The notes: generated by a model from the letters alone, not told the origin. Counted from the stretch's first letter, positions 1 to 12,489 are shown. The stretch is DNA of 32,608 nt from Utricularia gibba (GCA_002189035.1 NEEC01000364.1:1-32608), one strand, 5' to 3'. Made by a program: numbers and translations.

Positions 1-160
1 AAAAGTGATGTATTTATTAACGTTCGGTTTTCGGGGGCTGCCTACATGGTTTTTCAAGGAACCGCTTCTCGTTTTGTGGCGGCCAGTCTCGCTGGGAACT
101 TGGTCCTTGACCCCATTCTGTATGGCTCATGAGGTCAACTGGATGCAAATCGATTAAAAA
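1..160 (+). repeat. Partial monomer at window start, B-to-A mosaic
   Basis: This is the right half of a monomer cut by the window edge. It opens with AAAAGTGATG and TTAACGTTCGG, the form seen in B copies. It then switches to A alleles: GGGGGCTGCC, GGAACCGC, GGTCAACTGG and ATCGATTAAAA. CCCCATTCTG is the allele otherwise typical of the copy before a B monomer, although the next copy here is A. The switch point lies roughly between positions 25 and 85. Confidence 0.75.
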
Positions 161-3100
161 ATGATGCATTTGTTTAAATTATGATGTCACGTGCACCCCA
201 CATGATTTTTTCAACAACTTACTTTATACTTGAGCAGGCGGTCTTTGGGTGCACCTGGAACGGGACAAAGGTAAGTTGGCTTGCACCGAGAGTTAGTTGT
301 AGTCCGGCAAATAAAGTGATGTATTTATTATCGTTCGGTTTTCGGGGTGCCTACATGGTTTTTCAAGGAACCGCTTCTCGTTTTGTGGCGGCCAGTCTCG
401 CTGGGAACTTGGTCCTTGACCCCGATTCTGTATGGCTCATGAGGTCAACTGGATGCAAATCGATTAAAAAAAAATGATGCATTTGTTTAAATTATGATGT
501 CACGTGCACCCCACATGATTTTTTCAACAACTTACTTTATACTTGAGCAGGCGGTCTTTGGGTGCACCTGGAACGGGACAAAGGTAAGGTTTGGCTTGCA
601 CCGAGAGTTAGTTGTAGTCCGGCAAATAAAGTGATGTATTTATTATCGTTCGGTTTTCGGGGGCTGCCTACATGGTTTTTTCAAGGAACCGCTTCTCGTT
701 TTGTGGCGGCCAGTCTCGCTGGGAACTTGGTCCTTGACCCGATTCTGTATGGCTCATGAGGTCAACTGGATGCAAATCGATTAAAAAAAAATGATGCATT
801 TGTTTAAATTATGATGTCACGTGCACCCCACATGATTTTTTCAACAACTTACTTTATACTTGAGCAGGCGTCTTTGGGTGCACCTGGAACGGGACAAAGG
901 TAAGTTGGCTTGCACCGAGAGTTAGTTGTAGTCCGGCAAATAAAGTGATGTATTTATTATCGTTCGGTTTTCGGGGGCTGCCTACATGGTTTTTCAAGGA
1001 ACCGCTTCTCGTTTTGTGGCGGCCAGTCTCGCTGGAACTTGGTCCTTGACCCGATTCTGTATGGCTCATGAGGTCAACTGGATGCAAATCGATTAAAAAA
1101 ATGATGCATTTGTTTAAATTATGATGTCACGTGCACCCCACATGATTTTTTCAACAACTTACTTTATACTTGAGCAGGCGGTCTTTGGGTGCACCTGGAA
1201 CGGGACAAAGGTAAGTTTGGCTTGCACCGAGAGTTAGTTGTAGTCCGGCAAATAAAGTGATGTATTTATTATCGTTCGGTTTTCGGGGGCTGCCTACATG
1301 GTTTTTCAAGGAACCGCTTCTCGTTTTGTGCGGCCAGTCTCGCTGGAACTTGGTCCTTGACCCGATTCTGTATGGCTCATGAGGTCAACTGGATGCAAAT
1401 CGATTAAAAAAAATGATGCATTTGTTTAAATTATGATGTCACGTGCACCCCACATGATTTTTTCAACAACTTACTTTATACTTGAGCAGGCGGTCTTTGG
1501 GTGCACTGGAACGGGACAAAGGTAGGTTTGGCTTGCACCGAGAGTTAGTTGTAGTCCGGCAAATAAAGTGATGTATTTATTATCGTTCGGTTTTCGGGTG
1601 CCTACATGGTTTTTCAAGGAACCGCTTCTCGTTTTGTGGCGGCCAGTCTCGCTGGGAACTTGGTCCTTGACCCGATTCTGTATGGCTCATGAGGTCAACT
1701 GGATGCAAATCGATTAAAAAAAAATGCATTTGTTTAAATTATGATGTCACGTGCACCCACATGATTTTTTCAACAACTTACTTTATACTTGAGCAGGCGG
1801 TCTTTGGGTGCACTGGAACGGGACAAAGGTAAGTTTGGCTTGCACGAGAGTTAGTTGTAGTCCGGCAAATAAAGTGATGTATTTATTATCGTTCGTTTTT
1901 CGGGGCTGCCTACATGGTTTTTCAAGGAACCGCTTCTCGTTTTGTGGCGGCCAGTCTCGCTGGGAACTTGGTCCTTGACCCGATTCTGTATGGCTCATGA
2001 GGTCAACTGGATGCAAATCGATTAAAAAAAATGATGCATTTGTTTAAATTATGATGTCACGTGCACCCCACATGATTTTTTCAACAACTTACTTTATACT
2101 TGAGCAGGCGGTCTTTGGGTGCACTGGAACGGGACAAAGGTAAGTTTGGCTTGCACCGAGAGTTAGTTGTAGTCGGCAAATAAAGTGATGTATTTATTAT
2201 CGTTCGGTTTTCGGGGCTGCCTACATGGTTTTTCAAGGAACCGCTTCTCGTTTTGTGGCGGCCAGTCTCGCTGGGAACTTGGTCCTTGACCCGATTCTGT
2301 ATGGCTCATGAGGTCAACTGGATGCAAATCGATTAAAAAAAAATGATGCATTTGTTTAAATTATGATGTCACGTGCACCCACATGATTTTTTCAACAACT
2401 TACTTTATACTTGAGCAGGCGGTCTTTGGGTGCACCTGGAACGGGACAAAGGTAAGTTTGGCTTGCACCGAGAGTTAGTTGTAGTCCGGCAAATAAAGTG
2501 ATGTATTTATTATCGTTCGGTTTTCGGGGTGCCTACATGGTTTTTCAAGGAACCGCTTCTCGTTTTGTGGCGGCCAGTCTCGCTGGGAACTTGGTCCTTG
2601 ACCCGATTCTGTATGGCTCATGAGGTCAACTGGATGCAAATCGATTAAAAAAAATGATGCATTTGTTTAAATTATGATGTCACGTGCACCCCACATGATT
2701 TTTTCAACAACTTATTTATATTGAGCAGGCGGTCTTTGGGTGCACTGGAACGGGACAAAGGTAAGTTTGGCTTGCACCGAGAGTTAGTTGTAGTCCGGCA
2801 AATAAAGTGATGTATTTATTATCGTTCGGTTTTCGGGTGCCTACATGGTTTTTCAAGGAACCGCTTCTCGTTTTGTGGCGGCCAGTCTCGCTGGGAACTT
2901 GGTCCTTGACCCGATTCTGTATGGCTCATGAGGTCAACTGGATGCAAATCGATTAAAAAAAATGATGCATTTGTTTAAATTATGATGTCACGTGCACCCC
3001 ACATGATTTTTTTAACAACTTACTTTATACTTGAGCAGGCGGTCTTTGGGTGCACTGGAACGGGACAAAGGTAGTTTGGCTTGCACCGAGAGTTAGTTGT

Positions 3101-3271
3101 AGTCCGGCAAATAAAGTGATGTATTTATTATCGTTCGGTTTTCGGGGCTGCCTACATGGTTTTTCAAGGAACCGCTTCTCGTTTTGTGGCGGCCAGTCTC
3201 GCTGGGAACTTGGTCCTTGACCCGATTCTGTATGGCTCATGAGGTCAACTGGATGCAAATCGATAAAAAAA
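161..3271 (+). repeat. Run of ten type A monomers
   Basis: Ten consecutive A copies start at 161, 474, 791, 1101, 1413, about 1721, 2031, 2343, 2654 and 2962. Most carry the GGTAAGT form. Local variants include GGTAGG near 1522, loss of one ATG of ATGATGCAT at about 1721, and a changed CTTATTTATATTGAG near 2712. The last copy ends CGATAAAAA instead of CGATTAAAA, as several copies preceding B do. Single-base length changes in G, C and A runs are common (GCACCTGG or GCACTGG, CACCCCAC or CACCCAC). Confidence 0.9.
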
Positions 3272-3575
3272 ATGATGCATTTGTTTAAATTATGATGTCA
3301 CGTGCACCCACATGATTTTTTTAACAACTACTTTATACTGAGGAGGCGGTCTTTGGGGGCACCTTGGAACGGAAAAAGATCAGCTTAGGCTTGGCCAAGT
3401 AAGTTGTAGCCGGCAAAGAAAGTGATGTATTTATTATCGTTCGGTTTTCGGGTTGCCTACATGGTTTTTCAAGGAACAGCTTCTCGTTTTGTGGCGGCCA
3501 GTCTCGCTAGGAACTTGGTCCGGGCCCCGATTCTTTATGGCTCATGAGGACAAAAGGATGCAAATCGATGAATAA
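3272..3575 (+). repeat. Type B monomer 1 (B1 form)
   Basis: First B copy, 304 bp. It shows GAGGAGGCGG, GGAACGGAAAAAG, TCAGCTTAGG, GGCAAAGAAAG, GGAACAGC, GCTAGGAAC, GGGCCCCGATTCTTTATGG and GAGGACAAAAGG. It keeps the A-like ATCGTTCGG where most B copies have AACGTTCGG. Entry is CACGTG and exit is followed by GATATC (3598-3603). Confidence 0.9.
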
Positions 3576-4505
3576 ATGATGCATTTGTTTAAATTACGAT
3601 ATCACGTGCACCCACATGATTTTTTCAACAACTTACTTTATACTTGAGCAGGCGGTCTTTGGGTGCACTTGGAACGGGACAAAGGTAAGGTTGGCTTGCA
3701 CGAGAGTTAGTTGTAGTCCGGCAAATAAAGATGTATTTTATTATCGTTCGTTTTCGGGGCTGCCTACATGGTTTTTCAAGGAACCGCTTCTCGTTTTGTG
3801 GCGGCCAGTCTCGCTGGGAACTTGGTCCTTGACCCCGATTCTGTATGGCTCATGAGGTCAACTGGATGCAAATCGATTAAAAAAAATGATGCATTTGTTT
3901 AAATTATGATGTCACGTGCACCCCACATGATTTTTTCAACAACTTACTTTATACTTGAGCAGGCGGTCTTTGGGTGCACCTGGAACGGGACAAAGTAAGT
4001 TTGGCTTGCACCGAGAGTTAGTTGTAGTCCGGCAAAAAAGTGATGTATTTATTCGTTCGGTTTTCGGGGGCTGCCTACATGGTTTTTCAAGGAACCGCTT
4101 CTCGTTTTGTGGCGGCCAGTCTCGCTGGGAACTTGGTCCTTGACCCGATTCTGTATGGCTCATGAGGTCAACTGGATGCAAATCGATTAAAAAAATGATG
4201 CATTTGTTTAAATTATGATGTCACGTGCACCCCACATGATTTTTTCAACAACTTACTTTATACTTGAGCAGGCGGTCTTTGGGTGCACTGGAACGGGACA
4301 AAGGTAAGTTTGGCTTGCACCGAGAGTTAGTTGTAGTCCGGCAAATAAAGTGATGTATTTATTATCGTTCGTTTTTCGGGGGCTGCCTACATGGTTTTTC
4401 AAGGAACCGCTTCTCGTTTTTGGCGGCCAGTCTCGCTGGGAACTTGGTCCTTGACCCATTCTGTATGGCTCATGAGGTCAACTGGATGCAAATCGATTAA
4501 AAAAA
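3272..4505 (+). repeat. Higher-order unit B-A-A-A, 1234 bp
   Basis: Four monomers from one B start to the next. The copy after B (3576-3885) has GGTAAGGTTGG, GCACGAG and the shortened AAATAAAGATG. The last copy (4195-4505) has CCCATTCTG. The same linked variants recur in the units at 4506 and 10625. Confidence 0.75.
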
Positions 4506-4808
4506 ATGATGCATTTGTTTAAATTATGATGTCACGTGCACCCCACATGATTTTTTTAAACAACTACTTTATACTGAGGAGGCGGTCTTTGGGGGCACTT
4601 GGAACCGGAAAAGATCAGCTTAGGCTTGGCCCAAAGTAAGTTGTAGCCCGGCAAAGAAAGTGATGTATTTATTAACGTTCGGTTTTCGGTGTTGCCTACA
4701 TGGTTTTTCAAGGAACAGCTTCTCGTTTTGTGGCGGCCAGTCTCGCTGGAACTTGGTCCCCGATTCTTTATGGCTCATGAGGACAAAAGGATGCAAATCG
4801 ATGAAACA
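4506..4808 (+). repeat. Type B monomer 2 (B1 form)
   Basis: A 303-bp B copy with ACTGAGGAGGCGG, GGAACCGG, TCAGCTTAGG, GTAGCCCGGCAAAG, AACGTTCGG, CGGTGTTGCC, GGAACAGC and GAGGACAAAAGG. The GGGCC segment after CTTGGTCC is shortened (GGTCCCCGATTC). Its exit is ACGATGTC, not GATATC, one of three exceptions. Confidence 0.9.
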
Positions 4809-5114
4809 ATGATGCATTTGTTTAAATTACGATGTCACGTGCACCCCACATGATTTTTTCAACAACTTACTTTATACTTGAGCAGGCGGTCTTTGGGTGC
4901 ACTGGAACGGGACAAAGGTAAGGTTGGCTTGCACGAGAGTTAGTTGTAGTCCGGCAAATAAAGATGTATTTATTATCGTTCGGTTTTCGGGGTGCCTACA
5001 TGGTTTTTCAAGGAACCGCTTCTCGTTTTTGGGGCCAGTCTCGCTGGGAACTTGGTCCTTGACCCGATTCTGTATGGCTCATGAGGTCAACTGGATGCAA
5101 ATCGATTAAAAAAA

Positions 5115-5420
5115 ATGATGCATTTGTTTAAATTATGATGTCACGTGCACCCCACATGATTTTTTCAACAACTTACTTTATACTTGAGCAGGCGGTCTTG
5201 GGGAGGAACGGACAAAGTCAGCTTAGGCTTGCACCGAGAGTTAGTTGTAGTCCGGCAAATAAAGTGATGTATTTATTATCGTTCGGTTTTCGGGGGCTGC
5301 CTACATGGTTTTTCAAGGAACCGCTTCTCGTTTTGTGGCGGCCAGTCTCGCTGGGAACTTGGTCCTTGACCGATTCTGTATGGCTCATGAGGTCAACTGG
5401 ATGCAAATCGATTAAAAAAA
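5115..5420 (+). repeat. Type C mosaic monomer 1
   Basis: An A backbone in which the usual TTTGGGTGCACCTGGAACGG is replaced by TTGGGGAGGAACGG and GGTAAGTTTGGC by GTCAGCTTAGGC. The second patch is the B-type sequence. Sequence returns to A at CTTGCACCGAGAG and stays A to the end. Best read as a short conversion tract or unequal-exchange product between A and B. Confidence 0.8.
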
Positions 5421-5732
5421 ATGATGCATTTGTTTAAATTATGATGTCACGTGCACCCCACATGATTTTTTCAACAACTTACTTTATACTTGAGCAGGCG
5501 GTCTTTGGGTGCACTGGAACGGGACAAAGGTAATGTTGGCTTGCACCGAGAGTTAGTTGTAGTCCGGCAAATAAAGTGATGTATTTATTATCGTTCGTTT
5601 TTCGGGGCTGCCTACATGGTTTTTCAAGGAACCGCTTCTCGTTTTGTGGCGGCCAGTCTCGCTGGGAACTTGGTCCTTGACCCCGATTCTGTATGGCTCA
5701 TGAGGTCAACTGGATGCAAATCGATTAAAAAA

Positions 5733-6019
5733 ATGATGCATTTGTTTAAATTACGATGTCACGTGCACCCCACATGATTTTTTAACAACTTACTTTATAC
5801 TGAGTTTTGGGGGCACTTGGAACGGAAAAAGATCAGCTTAGGCTTGCCAAGTAAGTTGTAGCCCGGCAAAGAAAGTGATGTATTTATTATCGTTCGGTTT
5901 TCGGTTGCCTACATGGTTTTTCAAGGAACAGCTTCTCGTTTTGTGGCGGCCAGTCTCGCTGGAACTTGGTCCGATTCTGTATGGCTCATGAGGTCAAGGA
6001 TGCAAATCGATGAAAAAAA
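5733..6019 (+). repeat. Type B monomer 3, internally deleted
   Basis: A B copy of about 287 bp. It has lost most of GAGGCGGTC (reads ACTGAGTTTTGGGGGC) and the GGGCC segment after CTTGGTCC. It keeps TCAGCTTAGG, GCAAAGAAAG and GGAACAGC but has A-like features towards its end (GATTCTGTATGG, GAGGTCAAGG). It exits with GATATC at 6039-6044. Confidence 0.85.
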
Positions 6020-6324
6020 ATGCATTTGTTTAAATTACGATATCACGTGCACCCCACATGATTTTTTCAACAACTTACTTTATACTTGAGCAGGCGGTCT
6101 GGGTGCACTTGGAACGGGACAAAGGTAAGGTTGGCTTGCAGAGAGTTAGTTGTAGTCCGGCAAATAAAGATGTATTTATTATCGTTCGGTTTTCGGGGCT
6201 GCCTACATGGTTTTTCAAGGAACCGCTTCTCGTTTTGTGGCGGCCAGTCTCGCTGGGAACTTGGTCCTTGACCCCGATTCTGTATGGCTCATGAGGTCAA
6301 CTGGATGCAAATCGATTAAAAAAA

Positions 6325-6631
6325 ATGATGCATTTGTTTAAATTATGATGTCACGTGCACCCCACATGATTTTTTCAACAACTTACTTTATACTTGAGCA
6401 GGCGGTCTTTGGGGGGGGAACGGACAAAGGTAGTTAGGCTTGCACGAGAGTTAGTTGTAGTCCGGCAAATAAAGTGATGTATTTATTATCGTTCGGTTTT
6501 CGGGGCTGCCTACATGGTTTTTCAAGGAACCGCTTCTCGTTTTGTGGCGGCCAGTCTCGCTGGGAACTTGGTCCTTGACCCCGATTCTGTATGGCTCATG
6601 AGGTCAACTGGATGCAAATCGATTAAAAAAA
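6325..6631 (+). repeat. Type C mosaic monomer 2
   Basis: An A copy with GGGGGGGGAACGG in place of the GTGCACCTGG stretch and GGTAGTTAGGC in place of GGTAAGTTTGGC. The B-like patch is weaker than in the 5115 copy. The next monomer is B. Confidence 0.7.
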
Positions 6632-6935
6632 ATGATGCATTTGTTTAAATTATGATGTCACGTGCACCCCACATGATTTTTTTAACAACTACTTTATACT
6701 GAGGAGGCGGTCTTGGGGGCACTTGGAACGGAAAAAGGTAGCTTAGGCCTTGGCCCAAAGTAAGTTGTAGCCCGGCAAAGAAAGTGATGTATTTATTAAC
6801 GTTCGGTTTTCGGTTGCCTACATGGTTTTTCAAGGAACAGCTTCTCGTTTTGTGGCGGCCAGTCTCGCTAGGAACTTGGTCCGGGCCCGATTCTTTATGG
6901 CTCATGAGGACAAAAGGATGCAAATCGATGAAAAA
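6632..6935 (+). repeat. Type B monomer 4
   Basis: A 304-bp B copy with GAGGAGGCGG, GGAACGGAAAAAGG, GTAGCTTAGG, GTAGCCCGGCAAAG, AACGTTCGG, GGAACAGC, GCTAGGAAC and GAGGACAAAAGG. It exits with GATATC at 6958-6963. The following A copy (6936-7247) ends the B-rich block together with the hybrid at 7248. Confidence 0.9.
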
Positions 6936-7247
6936 ATGATGCATTTGTTTAAATTACGATATCACGTGCACCCCACATGATTTTTTCAACAACTTACTTT
7001 ATACTTGAGCAGGCGGTCTTTGGGTGCACTTGGAACGGGACAAAGGTAAGTTTGGCTTGCACCGAGAGTTAGTTGTAGTCCGGCAAATAAAGTGATGTAT
7101 TTATTATCGTTCGGTTTTCGGGGTGCCTACATGGTTTTTCAAGGAACCGCTTCTCGTTTTGTGGCGGCCAGTCTCGCTGGAACTTGGTCCTTGACCCCGA
7201 TTCTGTATGGCTCATGAGGTCAACTGGATGCAAATCGATTAAAAAAA

Positions 7248-7519
7248 ATGATGCATTTGTTTAAATTATGATGTCACGTGCACCCCACATGATTTTTTAA
7301 CAACTTACTTTATACTTGAGGAGGCGGTAAAAGGTAAAGAGTTAGTTGTAGCCGGCAAATAAAGTGATGTTTTTATTAACGTTCGGTTTTCGGGGCTGCC
7401 TACATGGTTTTTCAAGGAACCGCTTCTCGTTTTGTGGCGGCCAGTCTCGCTGGGAACTTGGTCCTTGACCCATTCTGTATGGCTCATGAGGTCAACTGGA
7501 TGCAAATCGATTAAAAAAA
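7248..7519 (+). repeat. Deleted A/B hybrid monomer, 272 bp
   Basis: Shortest monomer in the window. B marks are GAGGAGGCGG, GTAGCCGGC and AACGTTCGG; A marks are ACTTGAG, GCAAATAAAG, GGAACCGC and GGTCAACTGG. About 40 bp are missing from the variable stretch, which reads GGCGGTAAAAGGTAAAGAGTTAG. It marks the right edge of the first B-rich block. Confidence 0.85.
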
Positions 7520-10500
7520 ATGATGCATTTGTTTAAATTATGATGTCACGTGCACCCCACATGATTTTTTCAACAACTTACTTTATACTTGAGCAGGCGG
7601 TCTTTGGGTGCACCTGGAACGGGACAAAGGTAAGTTTGGCTTGCACCGAGAGTTAGTTGTAGTCCGGCAAATAAAGTGATGTATTTATTATCGTTCGGTT
7701 TTCGGGGGCTGCCTACATGTTTTTTCAAGGAACCGCTTCTCGTTTTGTGGCGGCCAGTCTCGCTGGGAACTTGGTCCTTGACCCCGATTCTGTATGGCTC
7801 ATGAGGTCAACTGGATGCAAATCGATTAAAAAAAATGATGCATTTGTTTAAATTATGATGTCACGTGCACCCACATGATTTTTTCAACAACTTACTTTAT
7901 ACTTGAGCAGGCGGTCTTTGGGTGCACCTGGAACGGGACAAAGGTAAGCTTTGGCTTGCACCGAGAGTTAGTTGTAGTCCGGCAAATAAAGTGATGTATT
8001 TATTATCGTTCGGTTTTCGGGGCTGCCTACATGGTTTTTCAAGGAACCGCTTCTCGTTTTGTGGCGGCCAGTCTCGCTGGGAACTTGGTCCTTGACCCCG
8101 ATTCTGTATGGCTCATGAGGTCAACTGGATGCAAATCGATTAAAAAAAAATGATGCATTTGTTTAAATTATATGTCACGTGCACCCCACATGATTTTTTA
8201 ACAACTTACTTTATACTTGAGCAGGCGGTCTTTGGGTGCACTGGAACGGGACAAAGGTAAGTTGGCTTGCAAGAGTTAGTTGTAGTCCGGCAAATAAAGT
8301 GATGTATTTATTATCGTTCGGTTTTCGGGGTGCCTACATGGTTTTTCAAGGAACCGCTTCTCGTTTTGTGGCGGCCAGTCTCGCTGGAACTTGGTCCTTG
8401 ACCGATTCTGTATGGCTCATGAGGTCAACTGGATGCAAATCGATTAAAAAAAATGATGCATTTGTTTAAATTATGATGTCACGTGCACCCCACATGATTT
8501 TTTCAACAACTTACTTTATACTTGAGCAGGCGGTCTTTGGGTGCACCTGGAACGGGACAAAGGTAAGTTTGGCTTGCACCGAGAGTTAGTTGTAGTCCGG
8601 CAAATAAAGTGATGTATTTATTATCGTTCGGTTTTTCGGGGGCTGCCTACATGGTTTTTCAAGGAACCGCTTCTCGTTTTGTGGCGGCCAGTCTCGCTGG
8701 GAACTTGGTCCTTGACCCCGATTCTGTATGGCTCATGAGGTCAACTGGATGCAAATCGATTAAAAAAAATGATGCATTTGTTTAAATTATGATGTCACGT
8801 GCACCCCACATGATTTTTTCAACAACTTACTTTATACTTGAGCAGGCGTCTTTGGGTGCACTGGAACGGGACAAAGTAAGGTTTGGCTTGCACCGAGAGT
8901 TAGTTGTAGTCCGGCAAATAAAGTGATGTATTTATTATCGTTCGGTTTTCGGGGCTGCCTACATGGTTTTTCAAGGAACCGCTTCTCGTTTTGTGGCGGC
9001 CAGTCTCGCTGGGAACTTGGTCCTTGACCCCGATTCTGTATGGCTCATGAGGAACTGGATGCAAATCGATTAAAAAAATGATGCATTTGTTTAAATTATG
9101 ATGTCACGTGCACCCCACATGATTTTTTCAACAACTTACTTTATACTTGAGCAGGCGGTCTTTGGGTGCACTGGAACGGGACAAAGGTAAGTTTGGCTTG
9201 CACCGAGAGTTAGTTGTAGTCCGGCAAATAAAGTGATGTATTTATTATCGTTCGTTTTCGGGGGCTGCCTACATGGTTTTTCAAGGAACCGCTTCTCGTT
9301 TTGTGGCGGCCAGTCTCGCTGGGAACTTGGTCCTTGACCCCGATTCTGTATGGCTCATGAGGTCAACTGGATGCAAATCGATTAAAAAAAATGATGCATT
9401 TGTTTAAATTATGATGTCACGTGCACCCCACATGATTTTTTCAACAACTTACTTTATACTTGAGCAGGCGGTCTTTGGGTGCACTGGAACGGGACAAAAG
9501 TTTGGCTTGCACGAGAGTTAGTTGTAGTCCGGCAAATAAAGTGATGTATTTATTATCGTTCGGTTTTCGGGGCTGCCTACATGGTTTTTCAAGGAACCGC
9601 TTCTCGTTTTGTGGCGGCCAGTCTCGCTGGGAACTTGGTCCTTGACCCGATTCTGTATGGCTCATGAGGTCAACTGGATGCAAATCGATTAAAAAAATGA
9701 TGCATTTGTTTAAATTATGATGTCACGTGCACCCCACATGATTTTTTCAACAACTTACTTTATACTTGAGCAGGCGTCTTTGGGTGCACCTGGAACGGGA
9801 CAAAGGTAAGTTTGGCTTGCACCGAGAGTTAGTTGTAGTCCGGCAAATAAAGTGATGTATTTATTATCGTTCGGTTTTCGGGGCTGCCTACATGGTTTTT
9901 CAAGGAACCGCTTCTCGTTTTGTGGCGGCCAGTCTCGCTGGGAACTTGGTCCTTGACCCCGATTCTGTATGGCTCATGAGGTCAACTGGATGCAAATCGA
10001 TTAAAAAAATGATGCATTTGTTTAAATTATGATGTCACGTGCACCCCACATGATTTTTTTAACAACTTACTTTATACTTGAGCAGGCGGTCTTTGGGGCA
10101 CCTGGAACGGGACAAAGGGCTTGCACCGAGAGTTAGTTGTAGTCCGGCAAATAAAGTGATGTATTTATTATCGTTCGGTTTTCGGGGCTGCCTACATGGT
10201 TTTTCAAGGAACCGCTTCTCGTTTTGTGGCGGCCAGTCTCGCTGGGAACTTGGTCCTTGACCCGATTCTGTATGGCTCATGAGGTCAACTGGATGCAAAT
10301 CGATTAAAAAAAATGATGCATTTGTTTAAATTATGATGTCACGTGCACCCACATGATTTTTTCAACAACTTACTTTATACTTGAGCAGGCGGTCTTTGGG
10401 TGCACCTGGAACGGGACAAAGGTAGTTTGGCTTGCACCGAGAGTTAGTTGTAGTCCGGCAAATAAAGTGATGTATTTATTATCGTTCGGTTTTCGGGGGC

Positions 10501-10624
10501 TGCCTACATGGTTTTTCAAGGAACCGCTTCTCGTTTTGTGGCGGCCAGTCTCGCTGGGAACTTGGTCCTTGACCCCGATTCTGTATGGCTCATGAGGTCA
10601 ACTGGATGCAAATCGATAAAAAAA
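7520..10624 (+). repeat. Run of ten type A monomers
   Basis: A copies start at 7520, 7835, 8150, 8453, 8769, 9078, 9391, 9697, 10009 and 10313. No B or C copy is present. The copy at 9391 has lost GGTA (GACAAAAGTTTGG) and the copy at 10009 has lost the donor-like stretch (GACAAAGGGCTTGC, 304 bp). The last copy ends CGATAAAAA and precedes a B monomer. Confidence 0.9.
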
Positions 10625-10930
10625 ATGATGCATTTGTTTAAATTACGATGTCACGTGCACCCCACATGATTTTTTTAACAACTACTTTATACTGAGGAGG
10701 CGGTCTTTGGGCACTTGGAACGGAAAAAGATCAGCTTAGGCCTTGGCCAAAGTAAGTTGTAGCCCGGCAAAGAAAGTGATGTATTTATTAACGTTCGGTT
10801 TTCGGGGTTGCCTACATGGTTTTTCAAGGAACAGCTTCTCGTTTTGTGGCGGCCAGTCTCGCTAGGAACTTGGTCCGGGCCCCGATTCTTTATGGCTCAT
10901 GAGGACAAAAGGATGCAAATCAATGAAACA
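10625..10930 (+). repeat. Type B monomer 5 (B1 form)
   Basis: A 306-bp B copy with GAGGAGGCGG, GATCAGCTTAGG, GTAGCCCGGCAAAG, AACGTTCGG, GGAACAGC and GGTCCGGGCCCC. Its tail reads GCAAATCAATGAAACAATG, so ATCGAT has already changed to ATCAAT. Exit GATATC at 10953-10958. Confidence 0.92.
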
Positions 10931-11863
10931 ATGATGCATTTGTTTAAATTACGATATCACGTGCACCCCACATGATTTTTTCAACAACTTACTTTATACT
11001 TGAGCAGGCGGTTTTGGTGCACTTGGAACGGGACAAAGGTAAGGTTGGCTTGCACGAGAGTTAGTTGTAGTCCGGCAAATAAAGATGTATTTATTATCGT
11101 TCGCTTTTTCGGGGGCTGCCTACATGGTTTTTCAAGGAACCGCTTCTCGTTTTGTGGCGGCCAGTCTCGCTGGGAACTTGGTCCTTGACCCCGATTCTGT
11201 ATGGCTCATGAGGTCAACTGGATGCAAATCGATTAAAAAAAATGATGCATTTGTTTAAATTATGATGTCACGTGCACCCCACATGATTTTTTCAACAACT
11301 TACTTTATACTTGAGCAGGCGGTCTTTGGGTGCACCTGGAACGGACAAAGATAAGTTTGGCTTGCACCGAGAGTTAGTTGTAGTCCGGCAAATAAAGTGA
11401 TGTATTTATTATCGTTCGGTTTTCGGGGCTGCCTACATGGTTTTTCAAGGAACCGCTTCTCGTTTGTGGCGGCCAGTCTCGCTGGGAACTTGGTCCTTGA
11501 CCCGATTCTGTATGGCTCATGAGGTCAACTGGATGCAAATCGATTAAAAAAAATGATGCATTTGTTTAAATTATGATGTCACGTGCACCCCACATGATTT
11601 TTTCAACAACTTACTTTATACTTGAGCAGGCGGTCTTTGGGTGCACCTGGAACGGGACAAAGGTAATGTTTGGCTTGCACCGAGAGTTAGTTGTAGTCCG
11701 GCAAATAAAGTGATGTATTTATTATCGTTCGTTTTTCGGGGGCTGCCTACATGGTTTTTCAAGGAACCGCTTCTCGTTTTTGGCGGCAGTCTCGCTGGGA
11801 ACTTGGTCCTTGACCCCATTCTGTATGCTCATGAGGTCAACTGGATGCAAATCGATTAAAAAA
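10625..11863 (+). repeat. Higher-order unit B-A-A-A, 1239 bp
   Basis: B is followed by an A copy with GGTAAGGTTGG, GCACGAG and AAATAAAGATG (10931), a plain A copy with GATAAGTTTGG (11242), then an A copy with GGTAATGTTTGG, TTTTTGGCGG and CCCCATTCTG (11553). The next B follows directly. It matches the unit at 3272 in length and order. Confidence 0.78.
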
Positions 11864-12173
11864 ATGATGCATTTGTTTAAATTACGATGTCACGTGCACC
11901 CCACATGATTTTTTAACAACATACTTTATACTGAGGAGGCGGTTTGGGGGGCACTTGGAACCGGAAAAAGATCAGCTTAGGCCTTGGCCCAAAGTAAGTT
12001 GTAGCCCGGCAAAGAAAGTGATGTATTTATTAACGTTCGGTTTTCGGTGTTGCCTACATGGTTTTTCAAGGAACAGCTTCTCGTTTTGTGGCGGCCAGTC
12101 TCGCTAGGAACTTGGTCCGGGCCCGCGATTCTTTATGGCTCATGAGGACAAAAGGATAAAATCAATGAATACA
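11864..12173 (+). repeat. Type B monomer 6 (B1/B2 intermediate)
   Basis: A 310-bp B copy. Entry is ACGATGTCACGTG as in B1. It combines the B2-like ACATACTTT with the B1-like TACTGAGGAGG, and its tail GAATACAATG is B2-like. GGAACAGC, GCTAGGAAC and GAGGACAAAAGG are present. Exit GATATC at 12196-12201. Confidence 0.9.
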
Positions 12174-12489
12174 ATGATGCATTTGTTTAAATTACGATAT
12201 CACGTGCACCCCACATGATTTTTTCAACAACTTACTTTATACTTGAGCAGGCGGTCTTTGGGTGCACTTGGAACGGGACAAAGGTAAGGTTGGCTTGCAT
12301 CGAGAGTTAGTTGTAGTCCGGCAAATAAAAAGTGATGTATTTATTATCGTTCGCTTTTCGGGGCTGCCTACATGGTTTTTCAAGGAACCGCTTCTCGTTT
12401 TGTGGCGGCCAGTCTCGCTGGGATTTTGGTCCTTGACCCCGATTCTGTATGGCTCATGAGGTCAACTGGATGCAAATCGATTAAAAAAA

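Larger units (their letters stand above)
4506..5732 (+). repeat. Higher-order unit B-A-C-A, 1227 bp
   Basis: The order is B (4506), A with GGTAAGGTTGG and AAATAAAGATG (4809), C (5115), A with GGTAATGTTGG (5421), then the next B. The unit at 11864-13109 has the same order and the same diagnostic alleles 7.4 kb away, which is the strongest case for a true higher-order repeat here. Confidence 0.8.
5733..6631 (+). repeat. Shortened higher-order unit B-A-C
   Basis: Three monomers: B (5733), A with GGTAAGGTTGG and AAATAAAGATG (about 6020), C (6325). The A copy that usually sits between C and the next B is absent, so this unit looks like the tetramer minus one monomer. Confidence 0.65.

Noticed and set aside
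181-477. Recurrent 60-100 codon ORFs on both strands, for example beginning MMSRAPHMIFSTTYF or MHPVDLMSHTES
   Set aside because: They repeat once per monomer in the same place, are cut by stops within each monomer, and are frameshifted between copies by small indels. No domain is recognisable. They are translations of the satellite.
3272-3575. B monomers as transposon insertions in an A array
   Set aside because: B copies replace an A monomer in exact register, with no target-site duplication, terminal inverted repeat or extra length. They are diverged members of the same family.
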